A stretch of DNA of 64,000 nucleotides, taken from an uncultured SAR86 cluster bacterium (GTDB lineage Bacteria > Pseudomonadota > Gammaproteobacteria > Magnimaribacterales > D2472). The stretch is from the NCBI GenBank assembly GCA_902624425.1, contig CACNXK010000005.1, positions 1 through 64,000 on the forward strand. The letters are read 5' to 3'. The first letter of the stretch is position 1. Every line of letters begins with the position of its first letter. The notes under the pieces were generated by a model, which was not told where the DNA came from, ran no database searches, and was given only the letters and a program-made list of their open reading frames with translations. A program made the position numbers and the translations under genes. Shown piece by piece: positions 35,035 to 44,005 of the stretch.

Positions 35035-36415
35035 AGGAATAAGAAATATTCATTTCATTGGTATTGGAGGATCTGGAATGATAGGAATTGCTACAATCCT
35101 TCATAAGAAAGGATTTACTATATCAGGTTCCGACATTCTTAAAACAAAGGAGCTTGATAAGCTGGCTATGTCAGGAGTGGCGATAAATTATTCTCACAAA
35201 AGCGAGAATGTTAATCACAAAGATTTAATTGTATTATCTTCTGCTATTGATTCAGCAAATGTAGAGGTTGTTTCTGCAAAAAAGAAAAATATTCCTATTG
35301 TCCCAAGAGCTGAGATGCTTAGTGGTATTTTAAGAGGTTATCAAGGAATAGCCGTTGCTGGGAGCCACGGTAAAACAACTACAACAAGTCTTATAGCTCA
35401 TATCTTCAATCAGGCTTTATTAAGTCCAACGTACGTTATAGGTGGGAAGATATTGAGCTCAGAAGGTAACTCACGTCTTGGTGATGGAAAATTCTTTATT
35501 TTTGAAGCAGATGAAAGTGATAAGTCATTTTTAAGCTTCTATCCAGATTCATCTGTAATAACCAATATAGATGATGATCACCTGGAGGCTTATAACGGTG
35601 ATATTGATAAATTGAAAGAAGCTTTCATAGATTTCACAGATAATATTCCTTTTTTTGGATATGTTGTTGCTAACGTTGATGATCTAAACACTAGGGAGAT
35701 ATTAAAAGAAATAAAAAGACGAGTAATTACATTCGGACAAAGCAAAAAAAGTGATATTGTAATAAGCGAAATAAAATATTTTTTTGATTATGTTGACTTT
35801 AAAGTCAGTATTAATGATACAAATAAAGATCATAAGTTAAGATTGTCACTTCAAGGTAAACACAATATTTATAATGCAGTAGCAGCAGTTGCAGTAGCCA
35901 TAGAGGAGGGCATAAGTATAAGGACAATTAGATCTGCATTAAAATCTTTTTCTGGAGTTGAAAGGAGGCTTGAAAGATTTAACTTAACAATAAAAAACAA
36001 AGAAGTTACTCACATAGATGATTATGGACATCATCCAAAAGAAATAGAACAAGTAATATTTTCATTAAGAAAACATTTCAAGAGAAAAAAAGTTCTTATG
36101 ATTTTTCAGCCGCACAGATATTCAAGAACAAAAATGCTTTTCAATGACTTCATATCCATATTGAGTATGGTTGATAAGCTAATTCTTCTACCAATTTATG
36201 CTGCAAGTGAGAAAGAAATAAAGGGCATAAGTTCAAATAAAATGATGCAAAAACTGAATGAATTAAATGGAAATGACTTTTGCAATTTAACAAATCATAA
36301 AAATGTCAATAGCATAATAGAGGAGCAAATTGATAAATATGACGTTGTGATTACACAGGGAGCAGGGAGTGTTTCTATGGTTTCAAAGGGCTTGATTGAA
36401 AAGTGGATGAGATGA
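35021..36415 (+). CDS. murC: UDP-MurNAc L-Ala ligase MurC
   Basis: Adds the first stem amino acid, L-alanine, to UDP-MurNAc. 464 aa from ATG 35021, inside the end of murG; this start gives the conserved N-terminus MQQFKGIRNIHFIGIGGSGM. P-loop AGSHGKTTTT with Lys118, EADESDKSFL, SLQGKHNIYNAVAAVA and DDYGHHPKEIE are intact. In contrast to murD in the same cluster all nucleotide-binding motifs are normal. Overlaps ddl by 4 bp. Confidence 0.97.
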   Translation: MQQFKGIRNIHFIGIGGSGMIGIATILHKKGFTISGSDILKTKELDKLAMSGVAINYSHKSENVNHKDLIVLSSAIDSANVEVVSAKKKNIPIVPRAEMLSGILRGYQGIAVAGSHGKTTTTSLIAHIFNQALLSPTYVIGGKILSSEGNSRLGDGKFFIFEADESDKSFLSFYPDSSVITNIDDDHLEAYNGDIDKLKEAFIDFTDNIPFFGYVVANVDDLNTREILKEIKRRVITFGQSKKSDIVISEIKYFFDYVDFKVSINDTNKDHKLRLSLQGKHNIYNAVAAVAVAIEEGISIRTIRSALKSFSGVERRLERFNLTIKNKEVTHIDDYGHHPKEIEQVIFSLRKHFKRKKVLMIFQPHRYSRTKMLFNDFISILSMVDKLILLPIYAASEKEIKGISSNKMMQKLNELNGNDFCNLTNHKNVNSIIEEQIDKYDVVITQGAGSVSMVSKGLIEKWMR

Positions 36416-37311
36416 AAAATGTGTGCGTCCTTTATGGTGGTAAATCCTCAGAAAGAGATGTTTCACTTAAAAGTGGAAGATTTATTTTTGAATCCTTAAC
36501 CAAAATCGGATACGAAGCGACATTAATTGATTATGCAGACCTTAATGACATAACAAAACTAAAAGACTTTAGTTTAGTATTTATCGCATTGCATGGAGAA
36601 GAAGGTGAAAGTGGTATTCTCCAATCTCAAATGGAGGCTGAAGGAATAAATTATACTGGCTCAGATTTTGAAGCTTGCCGGAATAGTTGGGACAAAGAAA
36701 TTTGCAAAAACATACTAAATAAAAACAATTTGCCTACTCCTGATTTCTTAGTTTTTAAAACATTTCAGGAAATAATTGAATCTCAGCTAGAAATCGAAGA
36801 GCGATTTCATGATGGGGTATTCATAAAACCGTGTAAAGAAGGATCCAGCATAGACATTATAAAAGTTCCAAATCTATCAAAATTTAATTTTGAAGATGTA
36901 AAAGTAAATTTAATTAATGGAAACAGAAGATTCTTAGTTGAAAAATTTATTGAGGGTAGGGAATTTACTGTTGGTTTTTTAGATGGACATATCCTTGAAC
37001 CTCTAGAAATAATTACAAAAAGAGAATTCTATGACTATTCAGCTAAATATGATGATGATGATACACAAATAATAAGAGCCGATTTAGACAACAATGCTCT
37101 AGAAGATTTGAAAGATATAGCCAGAGATTGTTTTCATGTTTTTGAAATTTCTAAATGGGGAAGAGTTGACATTTTACAGGACAAGGAAGGGAATTTTTTT
37201 ATACTAGAGCTTAATACCGTTCCTGGCATGACGGACCATAGTCTTTTTCCATTCGCTGCCAGTTTGCAGGGATTTAGTTTCGAAGAGCTGGTAAATGAAA
37301 TCATTAAATAA
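36412..37311 (+). CDS. ddl: D-alanine-D-alanine ligase
   Basis: ATP-grasp enzyme making the D-Ala-D-Ala dipeptide used by MurF, 299 aa. N-terminal VLYGGKSSERDVSLKSG, ATP-binding FIKPCKEGSSIDI, and the metal-binding ILELNTVPGMTDHSLFP are typical of DdlB. ATG 36412 overlaps the murC stop (ATGA); an ATG at 36403 would add three residues. Overlaps ftsQ by 17 bp. Confidence 0.97.
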   Translation: MKNVCVLYGGKSSERDVSLKSGRFIFESLTKIGYEATLIDYADLNDITKLKDFSLVFIALHGEEGESGILQSQMEAEGINYTGSDFEACRNSWDKEICKNILNKNNLPTPDFLVFKTFQEIIESQLEIEERFHDGVFIKPCKEGSSIDIIKVPNLSKFNFEDVKVNLINGNRRFLVEKFIEGREFTVGFLDGHILEPLEIITKREFYDYSAKYDDDDTQIIRADLDNNALEDLKDIARDCFHVFEISKWGRVDILQDKEGNFFILELNTVPGMTDHSLFPFAASLQGFSFEELVNEIIK

Positions 37312-37924
37312 GAAATTAAAACACCTATTCATTTTTTTTACCTTATTTAATATTCCCTTGCATTCAGCAGAATTTGAAATTAATTTTATTAATGCTTTTG
37401 ATGAAAGTTCTATTTCCGAAGTCATCCAAGAATTGAAATATGAAAATAATATTAAAGATATAAAAATATTTTTAGATAAAAAAAAATGGATCGAAAGATA
37501 TGAAATCAAAAGAAATTTTTTTAAACCATCTTCAATAAATATCTTTTCACGAAAACCAATTTTTATATGGAACAACAATAGTTTTGTTGACAAAGAATTC
37601 GTTATCTTTCAAAAGAGTGAGAATTCGACATTTGACAGTATTCTTTCCATAAATTGCCCAAGATCGTTACTTGATGATATTTTTTATTTCGTTCAGAATC
37701 CTATTGAAATATCAGAAAACTCACTTGTTTCAATAGACTACAACTCAGTTGAGGGATGGGTATTTCAATATGAACAATTTCAAGCAAAACTGGGCAAAAA
37801 TTTGGATAATTATAAGTTTGAAAATCTATCAAAAACTATGGAATATTTGTACGCAAAAAGAAAAAATCCAAGTATAGTAGATTTAAGAAGTAATGCTGGC
37901 GTTGCCTTAAAATATGACAAATAA
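37295..37924 (+). CDS. ftsQ: FtsQ-like divisome protein, divergent and short
   Basis: 209 aa, placed between ddl and ftsA where ftsQ always lies. A POTRA-like segment is recognisable (IKDIKIFLDKKKWIERYEIK, then FSRKPIFIWNNNSFVDKEF) and the C-terminus ends VDLRSNAGVALKY, like the end of FtsQ. The N-terminus has almost no cytoplasmic tail and a hydrophobic stretch of only about 14 residues ending in LHSAE, which looks more like a cleavable signal peptide than the usual bitopic anchor. Overall similarity is weak, so the call depends on context. Confidence 0.78.
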   Translation: MKSLNKKLKHLFIFFTLFNIPLHSAEFEINFINAFDESSISEVIQELKYENNIKDIKIFLDKKKWIERYEIKRNFFKPSSINIFSRKPIFIWNNNSFVDKEFVIFQKSENSTFDSILSINCPRSLLDDIFYFVQNPIEISENSLVSIDYNSVEGWVFQYEQFQAKLGKNLDNYKFENLSKTMEYLYAKRKNPSIVDLRSNAGVALKYDK

Positions 37925-39143
37925 TCATTCAAAGAACAAAGATCTTATAGTTGGCTTAGATATAGGTACTTCAAAAGTTGTTTGTTTAGTTGGAAGATAT
38001 GATTCATCAGAAAACTTAGAAGTACTCTCACTTGGAACTTATCCTTCAAGCGGCTTGAAAAAAGGTGTAGTTGTTAATATTGATGCTACAACAGATGCAA
38101 TTGAAAAAGCTGTTGAGCAAGCACAATCTTTAATAGATGAAAAGATAAAAAATATTTTTGTTGGTATAGCAGGAAATCATGTTAAAAGCCTTAATTCTGA
38201 GGGCGTGGTTGGAATAAAAGACAAAGAAGTAAAGCAATCTGATGTGGATGCAGTTATTGAATCTGCCAGAGCTGTAGCAGTTCCCTCAGATCAAACAATG
38301 CTACATGTCATACCTCAAGAATATACCATTGATGAACAGGATTCTATAAAAGAGCCTATTGGCATGACCGGTGTTAGGCTTAAATCAAGCGTTCATTTAG
38401 TTACATGTGCCTCAAATGCAATTTCAAATATTGAGAAATGTATTAGCTCATGTGATTTAAATGCAAATGCTTTTGTCCTTGAGCAACTTGCAAGCTCCTA
38501 TTCAATCCTTACTGAGGATGAAAAAGACTTAGGTGTTTGCATTGTTGACATTGGCGGTGGAACTACGGACATTGCGATTCTAAACTCGGGATCAATTATT
38601 TTTACAGGAGTCATACCAATTGCAGGCGATCAAGTAACAAGTGATATAGCAGTTGCGTTAAGAACACCTACTTCACAAGCTGAGGAGATAAAACAAACAT
38701 ATGGATGTGCAGTAGCGGAATTTACAAATGATGAGGATATGATTGAAGTTCAAGGAGTTGGTGGTAGACCTCCCAGAGAGTTAGCTAGAAGGTCATTGGC
38801 AGAAATTATTGAACCGAGGTATGTAGAGCTTTTTGAATTAATTAGAGCTGAAATAGAAAGGAATGGATTTGAGCACAAAATTCCTGCAGGTATTGTTCTA
38901 ACTGGCGGCACATCAAAAATGGAGGGAGTTGTTGAATTAGCGGAATCAATTTTCCAAACAAGCGTAAGATTAGGAATCCCCGAAAAATTTTCAGGCATGG
39001 AAAATGTTTTAAGGAATCCAATATATGCTACCTCTATTGGCTTATTAGCCTATGGTCACGATAGGATTAAAAATGGACTTGTATCAAATACTGGTGAAAG
39101 CTTTCTCAAAAAAGCTTGGAGCTGGCTTAAAAATAATTATTGA
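37914..39143 (+). CDS. ftsA: Cell division protein FtsA
   Basis: Actin-like protein that anchors FtsZ filaments to the membrane and activates septal synthesis. 409 aa. Phosphate-1 VGLDIGTSKVVCLVG, phosphate-2 VDIGGGTTDIAIL, adenosine motif VLTGGTSKMEGV and the C-terminal amphipathic SFLKKAWSWLKNNY membrane-targeting helix are all present. Overlaps ftsQ by 11 bp. Last gene of the cluster: no ftsZ or lpxC follows. Confidence 0.98.
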   Translation: MTNNHSKNKDLIVGLDIGTSKVVCLVGRYDSSENLEVLSLGTYPSSGLKKGVVVNIDATTDAIEKAVEQAQSLIDEKIKNIFVGIAGNHVKSLNSEGVVGIKDKEVKQSDVDAVIESARAVAVPSDQTMLHVIPQEYTIDEQDSIKEPIGMTGVRLKSSVHLVTCASNAISNIEKCISSCDLNANAFVLEQLASSYSILTEDEKDLGVCIVDIGGGTTDIAILNSGSIIFTGVIPIAGDQVTSDIAVALRTPTSQAEEIKQTYGCAVAEFTNDEDMIEVQGVGGRPPRELARRSLAEIIEPRYVELFELIRAEIERNGFEHKIPAGIVLTGGTSKMEGVVELAESIFQTSVRLGIPEKFSGMENVLRNPIYATSIGLLAYGHDRIKNGLVSNTGESFLKKAWSWLKNNY

Positions 39144-39167
39144 TTACAAACAGAATTTATATATAAT
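39140..39167 (+). promoter_or_regulatory. Candidate rpsF operon promoter
   Basis: TTGATT at 39140-39145, overlapping the ftsA stop, and a perfect TATAAT at 39162-39167 with a 16-bp spacer. The start near 39174 leaves a leader of about 47 nt before rpsF. Confidence 0.55.
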
Positions 39168-39220
39168 TCAACAACCTTGATTTAGTAAATAGTTATTAAA
39201 TCTTTAACCATAGGGTAAAA

Positions 39221-39745
39221 ATGCAAAATTACGAAATAGCTTTAATCATTAATCCAGATCTTTCTAAGGATATTGATAAGTTTTTTACTAGCTTTGAAAA
39301 ACTTTTAACTGAGAATAGTTTTACAATATCTAAGCTAGAAGATGTTGGAAGAAGAAAGCTTGCCTACTCAATAGACGATCATAACAAGGGACACTATCTT
39401 TTCTACTATGTTGAGGGTTCTCCTGAAAAAGTTTCTGAGATTGAAAATAAAATTAAATTTAACGATATGATCATTAGGCATTTATTTGTGAAGATTAATA
39501 ATGTTCCAGATTTTGTGTCTGATCTTAAAGAAGATAATAGAGATGAAGTAGATAAGACTAAAAAAGCAGAAAAGTCTAAAAAAGAAAATAATGATAATGA
39601 ATCAGATAAGCCTGAGAGCGAACCAAAAAAACAAGAGAGTAAACCAAAGGAAACAAGTAAGGAAGCAGATGAGGTTGTTGATACAAAGCAAGAAAATGAA
39701 GAAACCACTACTGATAAAGAGAAAAAGGAGAGTGTAGATGAGTAA
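39221..39745 (+). CDS. rpsF: 30S ribosomal protein S6 with long charged tail
   Basis: Small-subunit platform protein that pairs with S18. The core (residues 1-98) is standard: [38 protein letters not shown]. It is followed by about 75 residues made almost only of Lys, Glu, Asp, Ser and Thr. E. coli S6 has a much shorter acidic tail that RimK extends with glutamate. At 174 aa this S6 is long. Overlaps rpsR by 8 bp; priB is absent. Confidence 0.96.
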   Translation: MQNYEIALIINPDLSKDIDKFFTSFEKLLTENSFTISKLEDVGRRKLAYSIDDHNKGHYLFYYVEGSPEKVSEIENKIKFNDMIIRHLFVKINNVPDFVSDLKEDNRDEVDKTKKAEKSKKENNDNESDKPESEPKKQESKPKETSKEADEVVDTKQENEETTTDKEKKESVDE

Positions 39746-39929
39746 TCTTGATTCAAAATTTATAAATTACAAGAATATTGACTTACTCAAGAAATACATA
39801 ACTGAAACAGGAAAGATTGTTCCTGGGAGAGTTTCAGGCGTAACTTCTTCTCAGCAAAGAAAAATCACTAAAGCAATTAAGGTTGCAAGATATATGGCTT
39901 TATTGCCATATACTGATTCGCATAAATAA
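39738..39929 (+). CDS. rpsR: 30S ribosomal protein S18, N-terminally short
   Basis: S6 partner on the platform, 63 aa. The core [22 protein letters not shown] and the end [16 protein letters not shown] are conserved. The basic N-terminal region of most S18 proteins (RYFRRRKFCRF in E. coli, with the cysteine) is absent, making it about 12 residues short. No other in-frame start upstream restores it, because the upstream codons belong to the S6 tail. Confidence 0.95.
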   Translation: MSNLDSKFINYKNIDLLKKYITETGKIVPGRVSGVTSSQQRKITKAIKVARYMALLPYTDSHK

Positions 39930-39931
39930 GT

Positions 39932-40378
39932 ATGAAAATTATATTATTAGATAAAATTATCCGACTTGGAGATATAGGTGACGTTGTTGATGTTAAGTCT
40001 GGATTTGCAAGAAATTACTTAATTCCTCAAAAGAAGGCAATGTTTGCAAATGAAGAAAATATAAAAATTGTTGAGGCAAAAAAAGCTGAACTAGCAGCTG
40101 AATCTGAAGATCTGAAAGTCCAAGCTCAAGCAGCTGCGGATGAAGTTTCAGGCAAAGAAATCATAATTAAAGTTGCGGTATCAGAAGAGGGTTCAATGTA
40201 TGGATCAATTGGAACACGAGAAATCGAAGAAGCTTGTCAGTTAGCAGAAGTTCAAATTGATAAAAGCAAAGTTCAACTTCCTGAGGGTCCAATTAAGGAA
40301 ATTGGTGAACATTCAGTAACAATATCCTTTCATCAAGAGGTTTCAACCGAAATCGTAGTAAAAGTAGAATCAGAGTAG
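39932..40378 (+). CDS. rplI: 50S ribosomal protein L9
   Basis: Two-domain ribosome stalk-like protein, 148 aa. N-terminal domain MKIILLDKIIRLGDIGDVVDV followed by GFARNYLIPQKKAMFA, then a long connecting helix and the C-terminal domain with EGSMYGSIGTREI. Normal length. Two bases after rpsR. Confidence 0.98.
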   Translation: MKIILLDKIIRLGDIGDVVDVKSGFARNYLIPQKKAMFANEENIKIVEAKKAELAAESEDLKVQAQAAADEVSGKEIIIKVAVSEEGSMYGSIGTREIEEACQLAEVQIDKSKVQLPEGPIKEIGEHSVTISFHQEVSTEIVVKVESE

Positions 40379-40416
40379 TTGTTTATTTTTGAATATGATG
40401 TAAAAATCATAAACCC

Positions 40417-41808
40417 ATGTCAGAAATAACTATGAATTTTAATGAGCAGGCTAGAGAGGCTGAAAAAGCTGTTCTTGGTGGATTGATGTTGGAGACTGAA
40501 AGGTTTGATTCAGTCATACTTAAGATTTCTGATCAAGATTTTCACGGCAAAGATCATCAATTAATTTTTGAGAGCATGGGCGAGCTTATAAATGAAAATA
40601 AGCCATTAGACCCTTTAACAGTATCTGAAAAACTTGATAGCAAAAATCTTCTAAATAAGATCGGTGGAAAAGATTATCTAATAGCACTAGCAACTGAGAC
40701 ACCAACAGCAGCAAATCTAGAGGCTTATGCAGAAATTATTCGTCAAAGGTCAGTGGCAAGACAACTCATGAAAGCGAATTCTGAAATTGCTGAGTTAATT
40801 AACAATCCTCAAGGAATGGATGGTTTCAGTCTTCTTGATGAAGCAGAAAGAAGAATATTTTCTTTAAATGAAGAAGCAAATAGATCTCAGTCTAGTATTC
40901 GATCAATGAAAGAGTTAATTCCTAAATCAATTGATACACTTCATCAATTAGCTGAAAGTGGCTCAAAACTTCTTGGAAGCTCAACAGGTTTTAGAGCGAT
41001 AGATAATAAATTGCAGGGTTTGCAAGATGGAGATTTAATAGTAGTTGCAGGTAGACCAAGCATGGGTAAAACTGCATTTGCGATGAATATTGCCGAAAAT
41101 GTTCTTGTGAATAATGATGAAAATACGGGAGCAGTTCTTGTATTCAGTCTTGAGATGCCAGCTGAATCACTAACAACTAGATTACTTTCTGGAATGTCTA
41201 AACTTGATCAGCAAGATGTGAGATCAGGAAAATTGGATAATAAACAAGTCACTCAAGTTGTAGAGCAAAGTAAGAGGTTGCGAGAGCTCCCTCTTTATAT
41301 AGACGACAGTTCTCTACTTTCACCAATGGAATTGAGGGCTCGAGCCAGAAGAATAAATAGACTAGAACCAAATGGACTATCATTAGTCGTTGTAGATTAT
41401 TTACAACTAATGCAGATTCCAGGCTCTTTAGAAAATCGTGTAAATCAGATTTCCGAAATTTCTAGGTCTTTAAAATCTTTAGCAAAGGAATTAAATGTTC
41501 CAGTACTTGCACTTTCTCAGCTTAATAGGGCTGTCGAACAAAGGACTGATAAAAGACCTATGATGGCAGATTTAAGAGATTCAGGTGCCATAGAGCAAGA
41601 TGCAGATGTAATTCTATTTATTTACAGAGATGAAGTTTATAACGAGGATTCTGATCAAGGTAATAAGGCTGAAATTATAATAGGCAAACAAAGAAATGGC
41701 CCAATAGGAAAAACATATCTAACTTTCTTGAAGCAATATGCAAGATTTGAAGACTTTGTTCCTGATGACCGTCTCCCCGAGGAGGGTCTTTACAGCAAAT
41801 TTGAATGA
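40417..41808 (+). CDS. dnaB: Replicative DNA helicase DnaB
   Basis: Hexameric 5'-3' helicase at the replication fork, 463 aa. N-terminal domain begins NEQAREAEKAVLGGLML; RecA-like C-terminal domain has Walker A VAGRPSMGKTAFAM near residue 212, VFSLEMPAESL, Walker B LVVVDYLQLM and DLRDSGAIEQDADVI. The 38-bp gap after rplI contains a weak TTGTTT/TAAAAA pair that could be a promoter. Overlaps alr by 4 bp. Confidence 0.98.
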   Translation: MSEITMNFNEQAREAEKAVLGGLMLETERFDSVILKISDQDFHGKDHQLIFESMGELINENKPLDPLTVSEKLDSKNLLNKIGGKDYLIALATETPTAANLEAYAEIIRQRSVARQLMKANSEIAELINNPQGMDGFSLLDEAERRIFSLNEEANRSQSSIRSMKELIPKSIDTLHQLAESGSKLLGSSTGFRAIDNKLQGLQDGDLIVVAGRPSMGKTAFAMNIAENVLVNNDENTGAVLVFSLEMPAESLTTRLLSGMSKLDQQDVRSGKLDNKQVTQVVEQSKRLRELPLYIDDSSLLSPMELRARARRINRLEPNGLSLVVVDYLQLMQIPGSLENRVNQISEISRSLKSLAKELNVPVLALSQLNRAVEQRTDKRPMMADLRDSGAIEQDADVILFIYRDEVYNEDSDQGNKAEIIIGKQRNGPIGKTYLTFLKQYARFEDFVPDDRLPEEGLYSKFE

Positions 41809-42857
41809 CAACTCATTCTGCAGAGCTAATTGTTGATAGCTCTAAAATTATTAGCAATATCTCCCATTTAAAATCCCTTCTGACCAGCGATTCAAAATTT
41901 ATGTTTATTGTTAAGAGTAATGCCTATGGACACAACTTAAAAGAGGTTGTAAATAATTTAGAAAACTATGTCGATGCATTTGGAGTAGTTAGAATGGATG
42001 AAGCCATTTTAGTCAGAGAAATTAGCAAGAAGCCTATTCTATTAATGCAGGGTATTTATACGGATCATGAAATAACAGCTGCAAGTGCAAATAATATACA
42101 AATAGTTATTCACAATATGAACCAATTCGAATTAATTGATAATAAGAAAAGTCAGCTTGGTCTTTGGATAAAAGTAAATACCGGTATGAATAGGCTTGGA
42201 TTATCAAAACAAGAATTAAAATATGTTTATGAAAAGGACTTTATAAAATCCGATTCAGTGCTAATGACACATATGGCATGTGCAGATAATCCAAACGACC
42301 CAATGAATCAAATACAAATAAAGAATTTTGAGGAAGCTTTTGATATAACTGAACGAAAATTGCAAAGGAGTATATGTAATAGTGCATGTCTTATAAATTT
42401 TCCAGAACTTTCATATGATTGGGTTAGATCAGGTATAGCAGCCTATGGTGGAGAGTTTAGAGACCTTAAACTTGAGACTGCTATGACTTTCAGAGCTCCA
42501 ATAATTAGTTTGAGGACTATAAAAGAAGGTGAGAGAGTAGGATACGGTGGCAGAAAAAAAGCAGAGAAAGATATGAAAATTGCTATAGTTTATGCAGGTT
42601 ATGCTGACGGCATTCCTCAAACAACAGTTGATGGGACAAAAGTAATGATAAATGATGAATATGCAAAGGTTTTTGGCAGAGTGAGCATGGACCTAGTATC
42701 AATCGATGTAACAAATATAAAAAAAGTCTCTGAAAATGATCTTGTTACTTTTTGGTCTGAACACTTACCAATAAATGAATTTTCAGATAAGAATGGATTG
42801 ATTTCATATGAGCTTATGACTAGAATCAGTAGCAGAGTAAATATAAAAGTTATTTAA
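41805..42857 (+). CDS. alr: Alanine racemase
   Basis: PLP enzyme converting L- to D-alanine for Ddl. 350 aa, fold-type III barrel plus beta domain. PLP-lysine Lys37 in FIVKSNAYGHNL, the substrate-binding WIKVNTGMNRLGL, and the beta-domain VGYGGRKKAE with the catalytic tyrosine (usually GYGxxF or GYGRT) are visible. The dnaB-alr pair is conserved in gammaproteobacteria. The stop is directly followed by the next gene. Confidence 0.96.
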   Translation: MTTHSAELIVDSSKIISNISHLKSLLTSDSKFMFIVKSNAYGHNLKEVVNNLENYVDAFGVVRMDEAILVREISKKPILLMQGIYTDHEITAASANNIQIVIHNMNQFELIDNKKSQLGLWIKVNTGMNRLGLSKQELKYVYEKDFIKSDSVLMTHMACADNPNDPMNQIQIKNFEEAFDITERKLQRSICNSACLINFPELSYDWVRSGIAAYGGEFRDLKLETAMTFRAPIISLRTIKEGERVGYGGRKKAEKDMKIAIVYAGYADGIPQTTVDGTKVMINDEYAKVFGRVSMDLVSIDVTNIKKVSENDLVTFWSEHLPINEFSDKNGLISYELMTRISSRVNIKVI

Positions 42858-43949
42858 ATGAAAATAAAATACCTAGATAAATCACCAAGAAAAGTAATCG
42901 ACTCCGATGATTTACCTGACTACATGTCAGAAAGTGATGTTACCGATGTTGTAGAAATCTTTAACACACCTCTTACTGGATCTTATAATTGGGATTACAC
43001 AATTCAAGATAACAGGATAAAGAAGCTTTACGAACTTGGTAAAGAGCTCAACTGGAATGCTAATATGGATATCAATTGGGATAGACCTTTAGTTCATTTA
43101 GACGAACCACCACCAATTTTTTGGGATGACTATGAGCCCTACACAAAACTTTCAGATAAAGAAAAGTTGAGATTCTTAAGACACAGGCAAGCTTGGAGTA
43201 TGAGTCAATTTTTGCATGGTGAGCAGGGTGCCTTACTTGTTGCATCACAGTTAACTAGTTGCGCACCAACGTATAATGCAAAGTTATATGCAGCATCTCA
43301 AACATTTGATGAAGCAAGGCATGTTGAGAGTTTTAATCGATATGTTCAGTCAAGAATGGAGCTTATGTACCCTATAGGTAATGCACTTAAATCAATTTTA
43401 GACAAAATCCTCACGGACCCAAGATGGGATCTTAAGTTTATTGGAATGCAATTAATTATCGAAGGACTTGCCTTAGCAGCCTTTAGGACCTCAAGAGATT
43501 TAACTCCTGATCCTGTTTTAAAGGATATGCTTGATTTAATAATTCGAGATGAAGCAAGACATGTCACCTTTGGCATTAATTATTTGGAGGAGTTTGTCAC
43601 AACTTTGTCTGATGAAGAAATTGAAGAAAGGGCTCAGTTTGCATATGAAGCATGTTACTTAAGTAAAGAAAGATTGGTTTCTATTGAGGTGTATGAGCAT
43701 TTTGGTTGGAATGTTGAGGATGCAAGACAATTTCAATTAAGCTCTGAAATCATGCAAACATTTCAGAAACTTCTTTTTCAAAGAGTTATGCCAAATTTAA
43801 AAAGAATTGGATTGTTGACTGATTCAATAAGACCGAAGTTTGAAAAACTTGGTATTCTTGAATATGAAGATGATGCAAGTGATGCAGATATTGATTGGGC
43901 TGATTTATCCAGACCGCTTTTTAAAGAAACTGCAGAGTTAGCTCCTTAA
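42858..43949 (+). CDS. Ferritin-like diiron protein, function unknown
   Basis: 363 aa, ferritin-like/R2-like helical protein. The complete ligand set of a diiron site is visible: Glu122 (HGEQGALL), Glu152 and His155 (DEARHVESF), Glu202 (IIEGLALAAF) and Glu232 and His235 (DEARHVTFG). This 4-Glu/2-His pattern is shared by ribonucleotide reductase R2, acyl-ACP desaturases and aldehyde- or amine-oxidising enzymes. The protein begins one base after alr and is probably co-transcribed. Oxidase or oxygenase activity is likely; the substrate cannot be told. The acidic tail (YEDDASDADIDWAD) is unusual. Confidence 0.85.
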   Translation: MKIKYLDKSPRKVIDSDDLPDYMSESDVTDVVEIFNTPLTGSYNWDYTIQDNRIKKLYELGKELNWNANMDINWDRPLVHLDEPPPIFWDDYEPYTKLSDKEKLRFLRHRQAWSMSQFLHGEQGALLVASQLTSCAPTYNAKLYAASQTFDEARHVESFNRYVQSRMELMYPIGNALKSILDKILTDPRWDLKFIGMQLIIEGLALAAFRTSRDLTPDPVLKDMLDLIIRDEARHVTFGINYLEEFVTTLSDEEIEERAQFAYEACYLSKERLVSIEVYEHFGWNVEDARQFQLSSEIMQTFQKLLFQRVMPNLKRIGLLTDSIRPKFEKLGILEYEDDASDADIDWADLSRPLFKETAELAP

Positions 43950-44005
43950 GCATTTATATAATCTACAATATCTGTTATTCTGTTATCCCATCATGATTAT
44001 CTTTA

